Notes: a model not told the origin generated them from the letters alone. A stretch of DNA of 64,000 bases from Gammaproteobacteria bacterium (GCA_013817245.1 JACDDA010000002.1:299919-363918), one strand, 5' to 3'. Shown: positions 9,902-18,636, numbered from the stretch's first letter. Numbers and translations: made by a program.

Positions 9902-9907
9902 ATAAGT

Positions 9908-10291
9908 TTAGCTCGCAATCAACAATGCCGGTTCTACGCCTTGCCCGTGCGGCATGGGTTTGCCGTTTTCATCAATGCAAACAAATACAATCTTGTCGAT
10001 TTTCAAAATTGTTTGCTGTGTAAATTTATTGCGCACTTCGCAGCACATGGAAATTGAGGTAGTTCCGAATTTGGTGGTTTCAAAACCGAATTCAATAATA
10101 TCGCCTGCGCGAGCTGAACTGATGAAGTTGATGTCAGTAATCAGTCTTGTGACCATCTTGTTGGTTTTCAATTGGCAGGTGGCAAAAATAGAAGCCTCTT
10201 CATCTATCCAATACAACAAAGTACCGCCAAATAAGTTTTGAGCCGGATTTAAATCTTCGGGTTTAATAATGCGACGACTAAAAAATTTCAT
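9908..10291 (-). CDS. acyl-CoA thioesterase, hotdog fold (YciA-like)
   Basis: Cytoplasmic thioesterase of the ACOT/YciA hotdog family that hydrolyses acyl-CoA. The 127 residues contain the family start KPEDLNPAQNLFGGTLLYWIDE, with the Asn-x-x-Gly-Gly...Asp core, followed by a beta-sheet with VRNKFTQQTILKIDKIVFVCID. A good ribosome site (AGGTAGGT) precedes the ATG at 10291. It is convergent with lipA and lies downstream of the LpxA-like gene across 164 bp containing an inverted repeat. The chain-length preference cannot be read from the sequence. Confidence 0.82.
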   Translation of the reverse strand: MKFFSRRIIKPEDLNPAQNLFGGTLLYWIDEEASIFATCQLKTNKMVTRLITDINFISSARAGDIIEFGFETTKFGTTSISMCCEVRNKFTQQTILKIDKIVFVCIDENGKPMPHGQGVEPALLIAS

Positions 10292-10399
10292 GACCTACCT
10301 CGATAAGCTATTAACGCTGATGCACGAGTAGAGCACAACTTATGCCAATTGCTAAGTTATTGAATGGGCAGCATTATTTCAGAAATATGACAGCGATTG

Positions 10400-10447
10400 A
10401 GCACCAACTTAGTACATAAAAAGTGTCGCGTGATACGAGTTGGTGCT
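10400..10447 (-). terminator. inverted repeat between the LpxA-like gene and the thioesterase
   Basis: AGCACCAACT at 10400-10409 is exactly complementary to AGTTGGTGCT at 10438-10447, with a 28-nt spacer. It lies nine bases beyond the 3' end of the LpxA-like gene. The T-run is poor, so it could be a weak terminator or an RNA 3'-end stabiliser. The rest of 10292-10455 shows nothing else. Confidence 0.4.
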
Positions 10448-10455
10448 TGTGATGA

Positions 10456-11253
10456 TTAATCTTCTTCAGTCTGGGTATGATTAATTCGATTAAATGCGGT
10501 TAGACCGCGTTTGGATTTTTGCGCCAGCCAATGATAGAGATACTGTAAGTGAGGATCGGTGGAGTGGGTGTCTGGAGAAATTTTTTCTTGCGCACGTAAA
10601 GCGCGAAACACGTGTTCAATTTCGCGGTAAGTCTCGCCGCGTATACCGGCGCGCCGCAAACCTACTTTATTTAAGCTGTGATGTTTGGCGGGATGTCCTG
10701 CAACCATGCTGAAAGGCAGCGCATCGCGGCGTAATACTATTCCTCCCGCTAACATGGCATAAGCGCCCACGCGACAGAATTGGTGCACGCCTGTGTGACC
10801 GCCAATGATCGCGCGCTCATCAACTTGGACATGCCCACCGAGTGAAACAGCATTCGTTAAAATCACGCGATCGGCCACTTGGCAATCATGTGCAATATGC
10901 GCGTGCGCCATTAAAAAACAATGTGATCCTAGGCGAGTAGGTTGTTCGATTTTGGTAGCACGATGAATAGTCGAAAATTCGCGTAATACATTATGGTCAC
11001 CAATTTCTATCCACGTGTCGGCATTATTAAAAGAAATATCTTGCGGCGTATTTCCTAACACGACATGTGCATGAATTTGATTAAACGCACCTATGCGGCT
11101 ATGGTGATGAATCACGGCGTGCGGCCCAATGATAGTACCTGGTCCAATTTCAACTTGATCCTCAATAATGGCGTAAGGACCGACGATGACGTCATCGGCT
11201 AATTGAGCGCCACTTGCCACAATAGCGGTTGGATGTATTTTAGCAGCGACCAT
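10456..11253 (-). CDS. lpxA: LpxA-like acyl-ACP:UDP-GlcNAc acyltransferase (orphan copy)
   Basis: A left-handed beta-helix acyltransferase. LpxA adds a 3-hydroxyacyl chain to UDP-GlcNAc, starting lipid A synthesis. The hexapeptide repeats run from IHPTAIVASGAQL to about residue 190; GNTPQDISF, REFSTIHRAT and the catalytic-His segment HAHIAHDC are present, and the C-terminal helical part is normal. Oddities: it is not in the usual lpxD-fabZ-lpxA-lpxB cluster, and the GGCSGVAQD-type loop reads AGGIVLRRD. It could be the sole lpxA, moved, or a second paralog with another substrate or chain length. A clear ribosome site (AGGATAATT) precedes the ATG. Confidence 0.75.
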   Translation of the reverse strand: MVAAKIHPTAIVASGAQLADDVIVGPYAIIEDQVEIGPGTIIGPHAVIHHHSRIGAFNQIHAHVVLGNTPQDISFNNADTWIEIGDHNVLREFSTIHRATKIEQPTRLGSHCFLMAHAHIAHDCQVADRVILTNAVSLGGHVQVDERAIIGGHTGVHQFCRVGAYAMLAGGIVLRRDALPFSMVAGHPAKHHSLNKVGLRRAGIRGETYREIEHVFRALRAQEKISPDTHSTDPHLQYLYHWLAQKSKRGLTAFNRINHTQTEED

Positions 11254-11314
11254 AATTATCCTGATTATTTTGGTGAAGTTACGAATGCACGATCAAGCAA
11301 AAGTGTAAAAAGAA

Positions 11315-11995
11315 TCATAAGCGTGTGTTCAGGTTTTTTTTTAAATCCGCATTTAGTTTAGCTAATCTTTCTATCGTTCCAATATCCTGCCATTCACCCG
11401 CATAATGTTCTGCACCAATTATTTTTTGTGCAATCCCTGTATCTAATACTGATTTTAGCGTACGTTTTCCTGGCGCTAAGGATTTAAATAAGTCTGGATG
11501 ATAAAGCGCAATGCCACTAAAGGTAAATTTAGGCGTAGCCTTCAATGAAGCATGGTTTTGTTCAATACCAAAATCACCCTGCGGATGTTGACTTGGATTG
11601 TTAACTAAGACTAATTGCGCTAATAAATTTTTTGCTAAAGCGAGTTGATGCAAAGGGTAATCACACCAAATATCTGCATTAGTTACCACAAAAGCTTGCG
11701 TGCCTAATAAAGGCAATGCTTGCACGATACCGCCCGCCGTTTCGAGTGGTTCATCACCTTCATCACTGTAAATAATATTCGCGCCGAGTGTTTTGCCATC
11801 GCCTAAGTGTTGACGAATCATATCGCGCAAATACGCAATATTAACCACAATCTCCGTAATGCCCGCCGCGACCAGTGCGGCGATGCGATGTTCAATTAAG
11901 GTACGTGAGCCGACCATTAATAAAGGTTTCGGTGTGGTGGCCGTAAGCGGCAACATGCGCTCACCGCGGCCGGCGGCCAGAATAAGCGCTTTCAT
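11315..11995 (-). CDS. murU: MurNAc-1-phosphate uridylyltransferase MurU
   Basis: Nucleotidyltransferase producing UDP-MurNAc from MurNAc-alpha-1-phosphate in the fosfomycin-tolerant peptidoglycan recycling route. The N-terminus is the NTP-transferase signature MKALILAAGRGERMLPLT, with KPLL following; VVTNADIW carries the metal-binding Asp, and ETAGGI and GEWQDIGT are typical. It has 226 residues. The ATGA overlap with the upstream amgK makes the pair translationally coupled and is the main argument for MurU over a generic sugar nucleotidyltransferase. Confidence 0.88.
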   Translation of the reverse strand: MKALILAAGRGERMLPLTATTPKPLLMVGSRTLIEHRIAALVAAGITEIVVNIAYLRDMIRQHLGDGKTLGANIIYSDEGDEPLETAGGIVQALPLLGTQAFVVTNADIWCDYPLHQLALAKNLLAQLVLVNNPSQHPQGDFGIEQNHASLKATPKFTFSGIALYHPDLFKSLAPGKRTLKSVLDTGIAQKIIGAEHYAGEWQDIGTIERLAKLNADLKKNLNTRL

Positions 11996-12984
11996 GCAGC
12001 GAGCCGTTCAGCGATCTTATGGTGCTTAAATAATGTGGCTAAATCATGTAGCTCCATGTGTGTATTGCAAACGCTATCTAAATAATTAAAAGTCCGTGGA
12101 ATATCGTTTAAATAACCGCTTTTGCCGTCGCGATAATTTAAACGTGAAAAAATACCGATGGCTTTAAGATGGCGTTGTGCACCCATCAAATCAAACAAAT
12201 ATTGGAACATGACTAAACGAGTATTGGTAATGCCGGCATTTTGTAAGCGAATAAAGTAGCGTTCAACCCAGTGATCAATTTTATTTTGTGGCCATTCAAT
12301 ATAACAATCGCGCAACAAGGAAACCAAATCATAAGTGACCGGCCCCAATACGGCGTCTTGAAAATCTAAAATCCCCGGATTCTTATCGTCCGTTACCATT
12401 AAGTTGCGTGAATGATAATCGCGGTGCACAAAAACCTGTGGTTGATTAATGGCGGCATAAATCAAAATTTCAAAACTGGTTTTAAGCGTAGCTAATTCAG
12501 CGCCGCTTAATTCGATGCCTAAATGCCGTCGCAAAAACCATTCTTCAAATAAATGCATTTCTCGTTCGAGCATAGCTTTGTCGTACAAAGGAAGGCCTAA
12601 AGGCGGCACTCGTGTTTGGATTTTAAATAATGCGTCTAAGGCATCGCCATACAGTTGCTCAACATTTGTATCAGACAAGACATTTAAATACTGAGTGCTG
12701 CCTAAATCGCTGAGCAATAAAAAACCGTGTTCAACATGACTGTCGTAAATATGCGGCACGTTTAAATCATGTTCTTCTAATAAACGCGCAATGCTACTAA
12801 AGGGTTCTAGCTTTTCGTGTTCCGGCGGTGCATCCATAACGATGTAACTGCCATGTTGTGTGCTAGCACGGAAATAACGGCGGAAACTTGCATCTACCGA
12901 GGCCGGCGTTAGTGTCGCCGAATGTAATTCAGCATTTTCTGCTAACCAGTGTTGGATCAAGTCGAGACGCGGATCATGAGGCAT
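11992..12984 (-). CDS. amgK: anomeric MurNAc/GlcNAc kinase AmgK
   Basis: APH-fold kinase that phosphorylates the anomeric carbon of MurNAc (and GlcNAc), feeding MurU. The 330 residues include an N-terminal lobe with SFRRYFR, the catalytic loop HRDYHSRNLMV and the metal-binding LDFQDAVLGP. With murU it bypasses de novo UDP-MurNAc synthesis, as described in Pseudomonas; here the pair sits beside an LpxA-like gene rather than the lptD-surA locus. The start is the ATG at 12984, divergent from the YfaZ gene. Confidence 0.9.
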   Translation of the reverse strand: MPHDPRLDLIQHWLAENAELHSATLTPASVDASFRRYFRASTQHGSYIVMDAPPEHEKLEPFSSIARLLEEHDLNVPHIYDSHVEHGFLLLSDLGSTQYLNVLSDTNVEQLYGDALDALFKIQTRVPPLGLPLYDKAMLEREMHLFEEWFLRRHLGIELSGAELATLKTSFEILIYAAINQPQVFVHRDYHSRNLMVTDDKNPGILDFQDAVLGPVTYDLVSLLRDCYIEWPQNKIDHWVERYFIRLQNAGITNTRLVMFQYLFDLMGAQRHLKAIGIFSRLNYRDGKSGYLNDIPRTFNYLDSVCNTHMELHDLATLFKHHKIAERLAA

Positions 12985-13023
12985 GGTGTTTATCTATCAG
13001 TAAAGAGGATTTTTGTAACAGCA

Positions 13024-13032
13024 TGCTATAAT
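13024..13032 (+). promoter_or_regulatory. extended -10 promoter for the YfaZ-type gene
   Basis: TGCTATAAT is a perfect extended -10 element about 90 bp upstream of the start codon at 13125, in the divergent region with amgK. No good -35 is seen, which is compatible with an extended -10 promoter. Confidence 0.5.
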
Positions 13033-13124
13033 GCCGCAGCGCTGCCAGTGGGGCAACGGGTGATTAACACTTGATTGTAAGCGGCAGCAAATAATGATGG
13101 TCGTAATTCATAAAGGTGGGAACT

Positions 13125-13712
13125 ATGTTACAGCGCATATTGGTAAGTTTAATGTTATTGGTAATGAGTGTATATGCTCAAGCACAAGGCATCGACTTTC
13201 GTTTGAGTTCAGAATCAGCAGAATTTAATTATTTAATGAAAACCACCACTAAGATTGGGGTGGGCGGTGCCGATGTCGGTATGGGTCTATTTTGGAATGA
13301 GAATGATGATCTGTTGGCAAATTTTAAAGGCACTGTATCCGGTGCATTAACTGGCACTAATCGTTCGGTGAGTATCGGTGGCGGCATCAAATTTGTATTG
13401 GGTAAAGTAGATCGTTTAGACGATGATAGTGACAATGAGATTGGCTCATTAGCCATTGGCGGCAAGATAGCCTATATATTCCCTGCAACGACGCCGATGA
13501 GCGTGTATGTGGAAGGTTTTTATGCACCCGATGTTACCTCCTTCGCTGATAATAAAAGCTTCACCGAATTAAATATCGGTTTTGATGTTGAAGTCGCCGC
13601 GCAAAGTAGATTGTATGTCGGTTATCACAAAATGGAAGTGGATTTTGAAGATGGCCTTAGCGATTATGAATTAGATGATAATTTGCACGTTGGTGTTCAA
13701 TTAAGTTTTTAA
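13125..13712 (+). CDS. YfaZ-family outer membrane beta-barrel protein
   Basis: A 195-residue protein with a signal peptide (cleavage near VYAQAQG) followed by alternating beta-strands with glycines and a terminal Phe (VGVQLSF), the usual outer-membrane barrel ending. The pattern GADVGMGLFWNENDD and the repeated short strands agree with the YfaZ family, whose function is not established. The frame could start at a GTG at 13116, but that GTG is inside the ribosome site AAGGTGGG, so the ATG at 13125 is chosen. Its own promoter and a following hairpin suggest a single-gene transcript. Confidence 0.75.
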   Translation: MLQRILVSLMLLVMSVYAQAQGIDFRLSSESAEFNYLMKTTTKIGVGGADVGMGLFWNENDDLLANFKGTVSGALTGTNRSVSIGGGIKFVLGKVDRLDDDSDNEIGSLAIGGKIAYIFPATTPMSVYVEGFYAPDVTSFADNKSFTELNIGFDVEVAAQSRLYVGYHKMEVDFEDGLSDYELDDNLHVGVQLSF

Positions 13713-13743
13713 TTTTTCGTAATGAGCAGACTCCGTAACTACC

Positions 13744-13771
13744 AAAGCGATTGGTTCACGCCAGTCGCTTT
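13744..13771 (+). terminator. hairpin after the YfaZ-type gene
   Basis: AAAGCGA and TCGCTTT pair, extended by TGG/CCA with one mismatch, around a short loop, 31 bp after the stop. The T-tract is weak, so this is a probable rather than certain terminator. It ends 19 bp before mazG. Confidence 0.55.
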
Positions 13772-13790
13772 CTCTGAATAAATATCTTTT

Positions 13791-14597
13791 ATGCACACAC
13801 TCAATGATTTATTAACTATTATGACGCGTTTGCGAGACCCGCAAACCGGCTGTCCCTGGGATAAGCAACAATCGTTTAATACGATTGCGCCTTATACTAT
13901 TGAAGAAGCGTATGAAGTGGTCGATGCCATTGAACGATTCGACATGAGTGATTTACGTGATGAGCTAGGAGATTTATTGTTTCAAGTTGTTTATCACGCA
14001 CAAATAGCCCAAGAGCAGGATCATTTTAATTTTAATGAAGTCGTGCATGCAATATGTGAAAAAATGCTACGTCGTCATCCACATGTGTTTGGTGCTGCAC
14101 AAGAGCGCCCCATTAATGAAATAAAACAAAATTGGGAAGCTGAAAAAGCACGCGAACGTGCCAATAAAAATTCAGCTGAGTTATCCGCCGAATTAGCAAC
14201 GGGCACCTTGACGGGGATTGCTTTAGCGTTGCCGGCATTAAAACGTGCAATGAAATTGCAAAAACGAGCGGCTCAAGTAGGTTTTGATTGGCCTTCAGTC
14301 GACGGCGTGTTTGCAAAGTGCGTGGAAGAATTGCAAGAAGTACGCGCCACTCATCTTGATGATAAAGTTGCACTGCAAGAAGAGCTGGGAGATTTGTTGT
14401 TTAGCTGTGTCAATCTCGCGCGGCATTTAGAAGTTGATCCGGAAGAAGCTTTGCGCAAAGGCAATCATAAGTTTGAACGACGTTTTGCGGCGGTTGAAGA
14501 ATATTTACACGCACAAAATATTGAGCTGCGTAATGCTAGCGTAGAACAAATGAATCATGCTTGGGATATGATTAAACAGGCGGAGAAAGCGATATGA
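13791..14597 (+). CDS. mazG: nucleoside triphosphate pyrophosphohydrolase MazG
   Basis: House-cleaning enzyme that hydrolyses (d)NTPs, including abnormal ones, to NMP and PPi. The 268 residues hold two MazG domains. The first has DPQTGCPWDKQQSF, EEAYEVVDAI and DELGDLLFQVVYHA; the second has KCVEELQEV and EELGDLLFSCVNLARH, with the acidic metal-binding residues in place. The start is the ATG at 13791. It overlaps the next gene by ATGA, so the TPR protein is co-translated. Confidence 0.93.
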   Translation: MHTLNDLLTIMTRLRDPQTGCPWDKQQSFNTIAPYTIEEAYEVVDAIERFDMSDLRDELGDLLFQVVYHAQIAQEQDHFNFNEVVHAICEKMLRRHPHVFGAAQERPINEIKQNWEAEKARERANKNSAELSAELATGTLTGIALALPALKRAMKLQKRAAQVGFDWPSVDGVFAKCVEELQEVRATHLDDKVALQEELGDLLFSCVNLARHLEVDPEEALRKGNHKFERRFAAVEEYLHAQNIELRNASVEQMNHAWDMIKQAEKAI

Positions 14598-15349
14598 TGT
14601 TTGGTTACGGTTTTTTAATGATATTAGTTCAAGTTGTATTTGGTATTCATGCTTATAAAACGGGACGCATGTCGCCATGGTTGTGGTTTATTGTGTTAGT
14701 CCCGGTGATTGGGTGTCTATTATATTTCTTAATCGAAATGTTGCCAGAATTAGCACGCTCGCGAGTGATCGGAAAAACGCAACGCGGCGTTGAAAAACTA
14801 TTAAACCCCGAAAAAAATTTAAAAAACTATTCGCAGCAGCTCGAAGTGTCAAATAATGTGGGCAATACATTAAAGCTAAGCGAAGAAATGTTGAGCAAAG
14901 GACTTTATAGCAACGCTTTAGAAATAATAAAAAAAGCGCGTAAAGGTTTATTTGAAGATGACCCCGTTTTGTTATTAAACCAAGCGCGAGCGGAGTTTCA
15001 GTTGGCCTTATATGCTGACAGTAAAGCCACCTTGGATTATTTAATTGCACGTAATCCTGATTTTAAATCTGAACAAGGTCATCTTTTATACGCACGAAAT
15101 TTTGAAGCCTTGCGGCAAGACCCTCAAGCACTGCACGAATATCAGGCATTAATTAAGTATGCGGCTGGCGCAGAAATTCGTTACCGCTATGCGGTCTTGC
15201 TGCATCGTATGGGTCAGCTGGAGCAGGCGCAAAAAGAATTGCAAGAACTGTTGTTAAGCGCGCGAAATTCGCCTGGCCATTATAGAAAGCGCAATGAAGA
15301 GTGGTTAAGTTTAAGTGAGCGCGAATTGCAGGCGATAAAACGCAGCTGA
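14594..15349 (+). CDS. TPR-containing inner membrane protein
   Basis: A 251-residue protein of unknown specific function. Two hydrophobic segments occupy about residues 3-20 and 29-47, in the arrangement of the phospholipase-D-nuclease N-terminal domain (PLDc_N). The rest is alpha-helical tetratricopeptide-like repeats (NTLKLSEEMLSKGLYSNALEII..., LNQARAEFQLALYADSKATL..., YRYAVLLHRMGQLEQAQKEL...). It is coupled to mazG by a four-base overlap. A scaffold role at the inner face of the membrane is an inference from topology only. Confidence 0.75.
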   Translation: MMFGYGFLMILVQVVFGIHAYKTGRMSPWLWFIVLVPVIGCLLYFLIEMLPELARSRVIGKTQRGVEKLLNPEKNLKNYSQQLEVSNNVGNTLKLSEEMLSKGLYSNALEIIKKARKGLFEDDPVLLLNQARAEFQLALYADSKATLDYLIARNPDFKSEQGHLLYARNFEALRQDPQALHEYQALIKYAAGAEIRYRYAVLLHRMGQLEQAQKELQELLLSARNSPGHYRKRNEEWLSLSERELQAIKRS

Positions 15350-15637
15350 TCATAGACAGTTTATGCGCACGCCAGCAATTTTAATTCATTATCGTGCAGT
15401 TTATTTGGCGAGAGAAAACTATCCGGCGGCGATGTGGAGTAGCACGGCGTGTTTATCGGGCACTGGGTATCTCGATTTACGCCCAACAGATTTATGAAGG
15501 CTTGATGCTTATGAAGGTGCTGCATATAAGCGGACAAAACGGTTAACGTGTTGGGCGAATAATCAGATTTTTTTTTTGGTATATCGTTTGCGAAGCAATC
15601 AACGACGTGTGGATAGAAGGCCCTGGGTTTTTACATC
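15350..15637. other. 288-bp spacer between convergent transcripts, no supported gene
   Basis: This lies between the mazG-TPR pair and the end of the bufferin-like operon. It has one 44-codon open frame (15363-15497, plus strand) without a recognisable product or ribosome site, and a run of ten T near 15569-15578 that could end plus-strand transcription. I see no RNA gene. Confidence 0.5.
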
Positions 15638-16417
15638 TTAAATATTTAATCCACCTAGAATCACGCCCGCCGCTTGTAACTTTTGTAACTCTATCGTGCC
15701 GCCTTGAAGCACAACCATTGGGTTGGGGTGCTGTAATTCAAGTGCTATTTTTTCTAGTATTTGTTGTCCGGTTAATTTTGCGGCGTTGTGCTCGTTTTGA
15801 ATAAGTTGCACCAAACGCGCAGTGACCGGATTGAGATTGATAAAATGAATTAAGTCTTGGCGATCGCGATAAACAATCAGATGGGTTATTTGTGCCGGCG
15901 GCTCTTGCGGTTGATAGTCTGGACTTAGTTGATGTACCGGCCATTGATAACTTAATAAGCAGGCTAACGATGATAAAATGGGCGTTGTGTGTAATAAATT
16001 CGCATTGGGATTAATATTTTCGAAATTATTGGTTTCATCTTGTACCGATAGCGCTATTTCAATCCATTCATAATGCGCGAGCTCATGCAAAAAAGGAGGG
16101 TCGCATGGCTTTGCTATATGTTCAGTGTTAAGGAAATACAAAAACTCTTGAGCAATTTCCAGAAAATAGGGCGAGTGATTTTGATGGCGATGCATGAAGT
16201 CACGCACCATTGCATGCCAGTCCGCATCTGAATATAGTTTACGTAAGACCGGAAAGCCGGTTGCGATAAAATTTTCTAGATTGTTATAAAACAATTCTCG
16301 ATAGATCTTCATGCGCCGATCTTCAACATCAGCAGGCGCAGGATTTTTATCAGGATGACGCAGATGCGCTGAAAATTCATATTGCAGGGTTTTAAAATCA
16401 CGCACGAGGTTTTTCAT
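15638..16417 (-). CDS. bufC: DUF2063 (BufC-like) partner protein of the MNIO enzyme
   Basis: A 259-residue protein whose N-terminal half is the DUF2063 putative DNA-binding domain (HLRHPDKNPAPADVEDRRMKIYRELFYNNLENFIATGFPVLRKL). In bufferin systems this family (BufC) is needed with the DUF692 enzyme, probably to recruit the precursor peptide. The C-terminal half resembles a winged-helix-like recognition module and is less conserved. It is the last gene of the five-gene minus-strand run and begins five bases after doxX ends. Calling it a precursor-binding partner is an inference from the family and the nearby MNIO and EGKCG precursor. Confidence 0.85.
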   Translation of the reverse strand: MKNLVRDFKTLQYEFSAHLRHPDKNPAPADVEDRRMKIYRELFYNNLENFIATGFPVLRKLYSDADWHAMVRDFMHRHQNHSPYFLEIAQEFLYFLNTEHIAKPCDPPFLHELAHYEWIEIALSVQDETNNFENINPNANLLHTTPILSSLACLLSYQWPVHQLSPDYQPQEPPAQITHLIVYRDRQDLIHFINLNPVTARLVQLIQNEHNAAKLTGQQILEKIALELQHPNPMVVLQGGTIELQKLQAAGVILGGLNI

Positions 16418-16422
16418 ATTTT

Positions 16423-17025
16423 TTAATTAGGTGATAAATATTTTTTAAGCCAGTAGTCCGCGCTGATCCAGCGACCACCGCCTAAACAAAACAGCGCGAG
16501 CAACATAATAAAATAAGTAGCCGCCCATTCGATACCATTATTTAAAATAACAAAGTTGCCTGTTTCGGTCAGCCATTCGTAATCGGTGTGTTGATATAAA
16601 GTTTCTTTGGCGTAATTTAAGCGCTGCATGGCACCGGCTAAATTGGCGGAGGCAAAAGGCGAAGCTCCGTCATGCACTGCTTGCCAACCATGTTGCCAGT
16701 GTACTGTAAACATAGCGACTAACATGGTTATCATTAAAGGAATAGAAATCCAACGCGTTGCTAGGCCTAGTAATAATAAAATAGCGCCTCCCATTTCAGT
16801 AGCGGTGGCGAGAAATGCCAATAATTGTGGGAATGGTAAACCGAGTCCACCGTCACCAAACCACGCAACCGTATCACTAAAGTGCATCATTTTATTGCTG
16901 CCCGCCAACCAAAAAATCGGCACCAGATAACAGCGCAACACTAGTGGCGCCAAGAAATCTAATTGCTGCACAATGTTTAATAAAAAATTGTTGGCCTGTT
17001 GCGCATAACGTAATAACAATGACAT
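16423..17025 (-). CDS. DoxX-family membrane protein
   Basis: A 200-residue inner-membrane protein with four predicted segments and the DoxX pattern: LAPLVLRCYLVPIFWLAGSNKM near the start, then AFLATATEMGGAILLLLGLATRW and MITMLVAMFTVHW. DoxX-like proteins frequently accompany DUF2282/DUF692/DUF2063 genes. Their role in those operons is not settled; quinone-linked redox chemistry is one proposal. Here it sits between the flavoenzyme and bufC, five bases from bufC, so co-expression is nearly certain. Confidence 0.85.
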   Translation of the reverse strand: MSLLLRYAQQANNFLLNIVQQLDFLAPLVLRCYLVPIFWLAGSNKMMHFSDTVAWFGDGGLGLPFPQLLAFLATATEMGGAILLLLGLATRWISIPLMITMLVAMFTVHWQHGWQAVHDGASPFASANLAGAMQRLNYAKETLYQHTDYEWLTETGNFVILNNGIEWAATYFIMLLALFCLGGGRWISADYWLKKYLSPN

Positions 17026-17083
17026 AAGTAAACCTTTGGCTGAGAGTTTATATTATACGTGGCATTCGGAGAATTGGATGCGT

Positions 17084-18607
17084 TTAAGCGGCCGCATCAT
17101 TGCGTGTGTTTATTTGCGCAACCGGTGGATACAATTCGCTAAAAGGTTTTGAGTGGCCATAGCTTACGACAATGCGTACATGTTTGCGGGTCAAGTGACG
17201 GGGATCTTCGACGCCACAAGAATGCGCAATATTGCCAATACCCAATAACATATTTTTTACATAGTTTGCGATACGTTCAGATTTTAAACGGGGATCTAAA
17301 CCTTTTTGCAGTTTGACATTGTGCGTCGTGATGCCGGTAGGACAGGTATTGCGATTGCATTGCAACGCTTGAATGCAACCCAATGCGAACATAAAACCGC
17401 GTGCCGAAGAAATAAAGTCTGCACCTACGCACAGTGCCCAACAAGCGCCAGCAGGTGTGATCATTTTGCCGGAGGCAATAATTTTAATGCGTTCGCGTAT
17501 TTGATGGCGTGATAATAAATCAATCACTCGCGGTAAACTTTCTTGAATTGGCAAACCAACATAATCCATTAAGCTTTGTGGCGCAGCACCTGAACCGCCA
17601 TCACCGGAATCGATGGTGATAAAATCCGGTGCAGATTCAATGCCGCGTTTTTTTATTTCGCCGCACAAATCATCTAGCCATTCAGTGTCACCGATTACCG
17701 TTTTAAAACCACACGGTTTGCCGGTGACTTGGCGAATTCGGGCGATTAAATTTAATAATTCACTCACATTAGAAACGTCAATGTGTCGATTGGGGCTATG
17801 ACACGTTTCGCCAACGGTAATGCCGCGGATCGCAGCAATTTCAGGCGTAACTTTATCGCCGGGTAATAAACCACCCATACCGGCTTTAGCGCCTTGACTT
17901 AGTTTTACTTCAAACATTTTAATACAATCATTCGCGCCTAATTCGCGCAATTTATTGTCATTTAAATCGCCGTTAATATCACGCACGCCAAATTTGGCAG
18001 TACCTAATTGAAATACGATATCGGGTTTATAAGCGAGATGGTATTTTGATAAACCGCCTTCGCCCGTGTTGAGCCAACAACCTGCTTTAGCTGCACCTTC
18101 CGATAAAGCCAGCACGGCGGGTTTTGAAATAGCGCCATAACTCATGGCTGACATATTAAAAAGCGAACGCGCTAAATAAGGTTTTTCGCAATACGGCCCA
18201 ATTGTAACGGGTGCGGTTTCAACGGCATCTATGCCTAAGGTCGGAAATGCTGTATTAGGAAAAATTACCGCGCCAGGTTTGGTTAAATCATAGGTAGAAC
18301 CAAACGCGATGGTGTTATCTAAATTTTTAGCAGCGCGATAAACCCACGCGCGTTCGGCGCGATTAAAAGGCATTTCTTCGCGATCTTGCGAGAAAAAATA
18401 TTGCCGAAAAAACTCACCTAAGTGTTCAAATAAATACCGAAAGCGACCAATAACCGGAAAGTTATAACGCACGGCTTGAGTAGTTTGGGTTTTATCAATA
18501 ATGTAAATAACGATAATGCTTAATACGCCTACGCCGATGGCAACAATAAACAACACCGCCATGACGGCGAGGGCTTGTAATAAATAGAGGGATAATTCGT
18601 TATTCAT
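17084..18607 (-). CDS. membrane-anchored glutamate-synthase-like FMN/3Fe-4S enzyme
   Basis: A 507-residue protein with an N-terminal membrane segment (about residues 7-38) and a GltS-type FMN-binding TIM barrel: FNMSAMSYGAISKPAVLALSEGA, NTGEGGLSKYH, ITIDSGDGGSGAAP and IIASGKMITPAGA. The cysteines C411-x5-C417-x4-C422 (CIQALQCNRNTC) match the [3Fe-4S] spacing of GltB. There is no glutaminase domain, so it is not a complete glutamate synthase; the true substrate is unknown. The ATG at 18607 is preferred because AAGGAA directly abuts the upstream GTG at 18613. It lies between bufB and doxX with short gaps, suggesting a redox role for the RiPP operon. Confidence 0.85.
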   Translation of the reverse strand: MNNELSLYLLQALAVMAVLFIVAIGVGVLSIIVIYIIDKTQTTQAVRYNFPVIGRFRYLFEHLGEFFRQYFFSQDREEMPFNRAERAWVYRAAKNLDNTIAFGSTYDLTKPGAVIFPNTAFPTLGIDAVETAPVTIGPYCEKPYLARSLFNMSAMSYGAISKPAVLALSEGAAKAGCWLNTGEGGLSKYHLAYKPDIVFQLGTAKFGVRDINGDLNDNKLRELGANDCIKMFEVKLSQGAKAGMGGLLPGDKVTPEIAAIRGITVGETCHSPNRHIDVSNVSELLNLIARIRQVTGKPCGFKTVIGDTEWLDDLCGEIKKRGIESAPDFITIDSGDGGSGAAPQSLMDYVGLPIQESLPRVIDLLSRHQIRERIKIIASGKMITPAGACWALCVGADFISSARGFMFALGCIQALQCNRNTCPTGITTHNVKLQKGLDPRLKSERIANYVKNMLLGIGNIAHSCGVEDPRHLTRKHVRIVVSYGHSKPFSELYPPVAQINTRNDAAA

Positions 18608-18636
18608 GAACACTTCCTTGTTGCTATGCAGCAGAA

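Noticed and set aside
15363..15497. 44-codon open frame in the spacer after the TPR gene
   Set aside because: No ribosome site, no recognisable product, and no codon pattern that separates it from chance.
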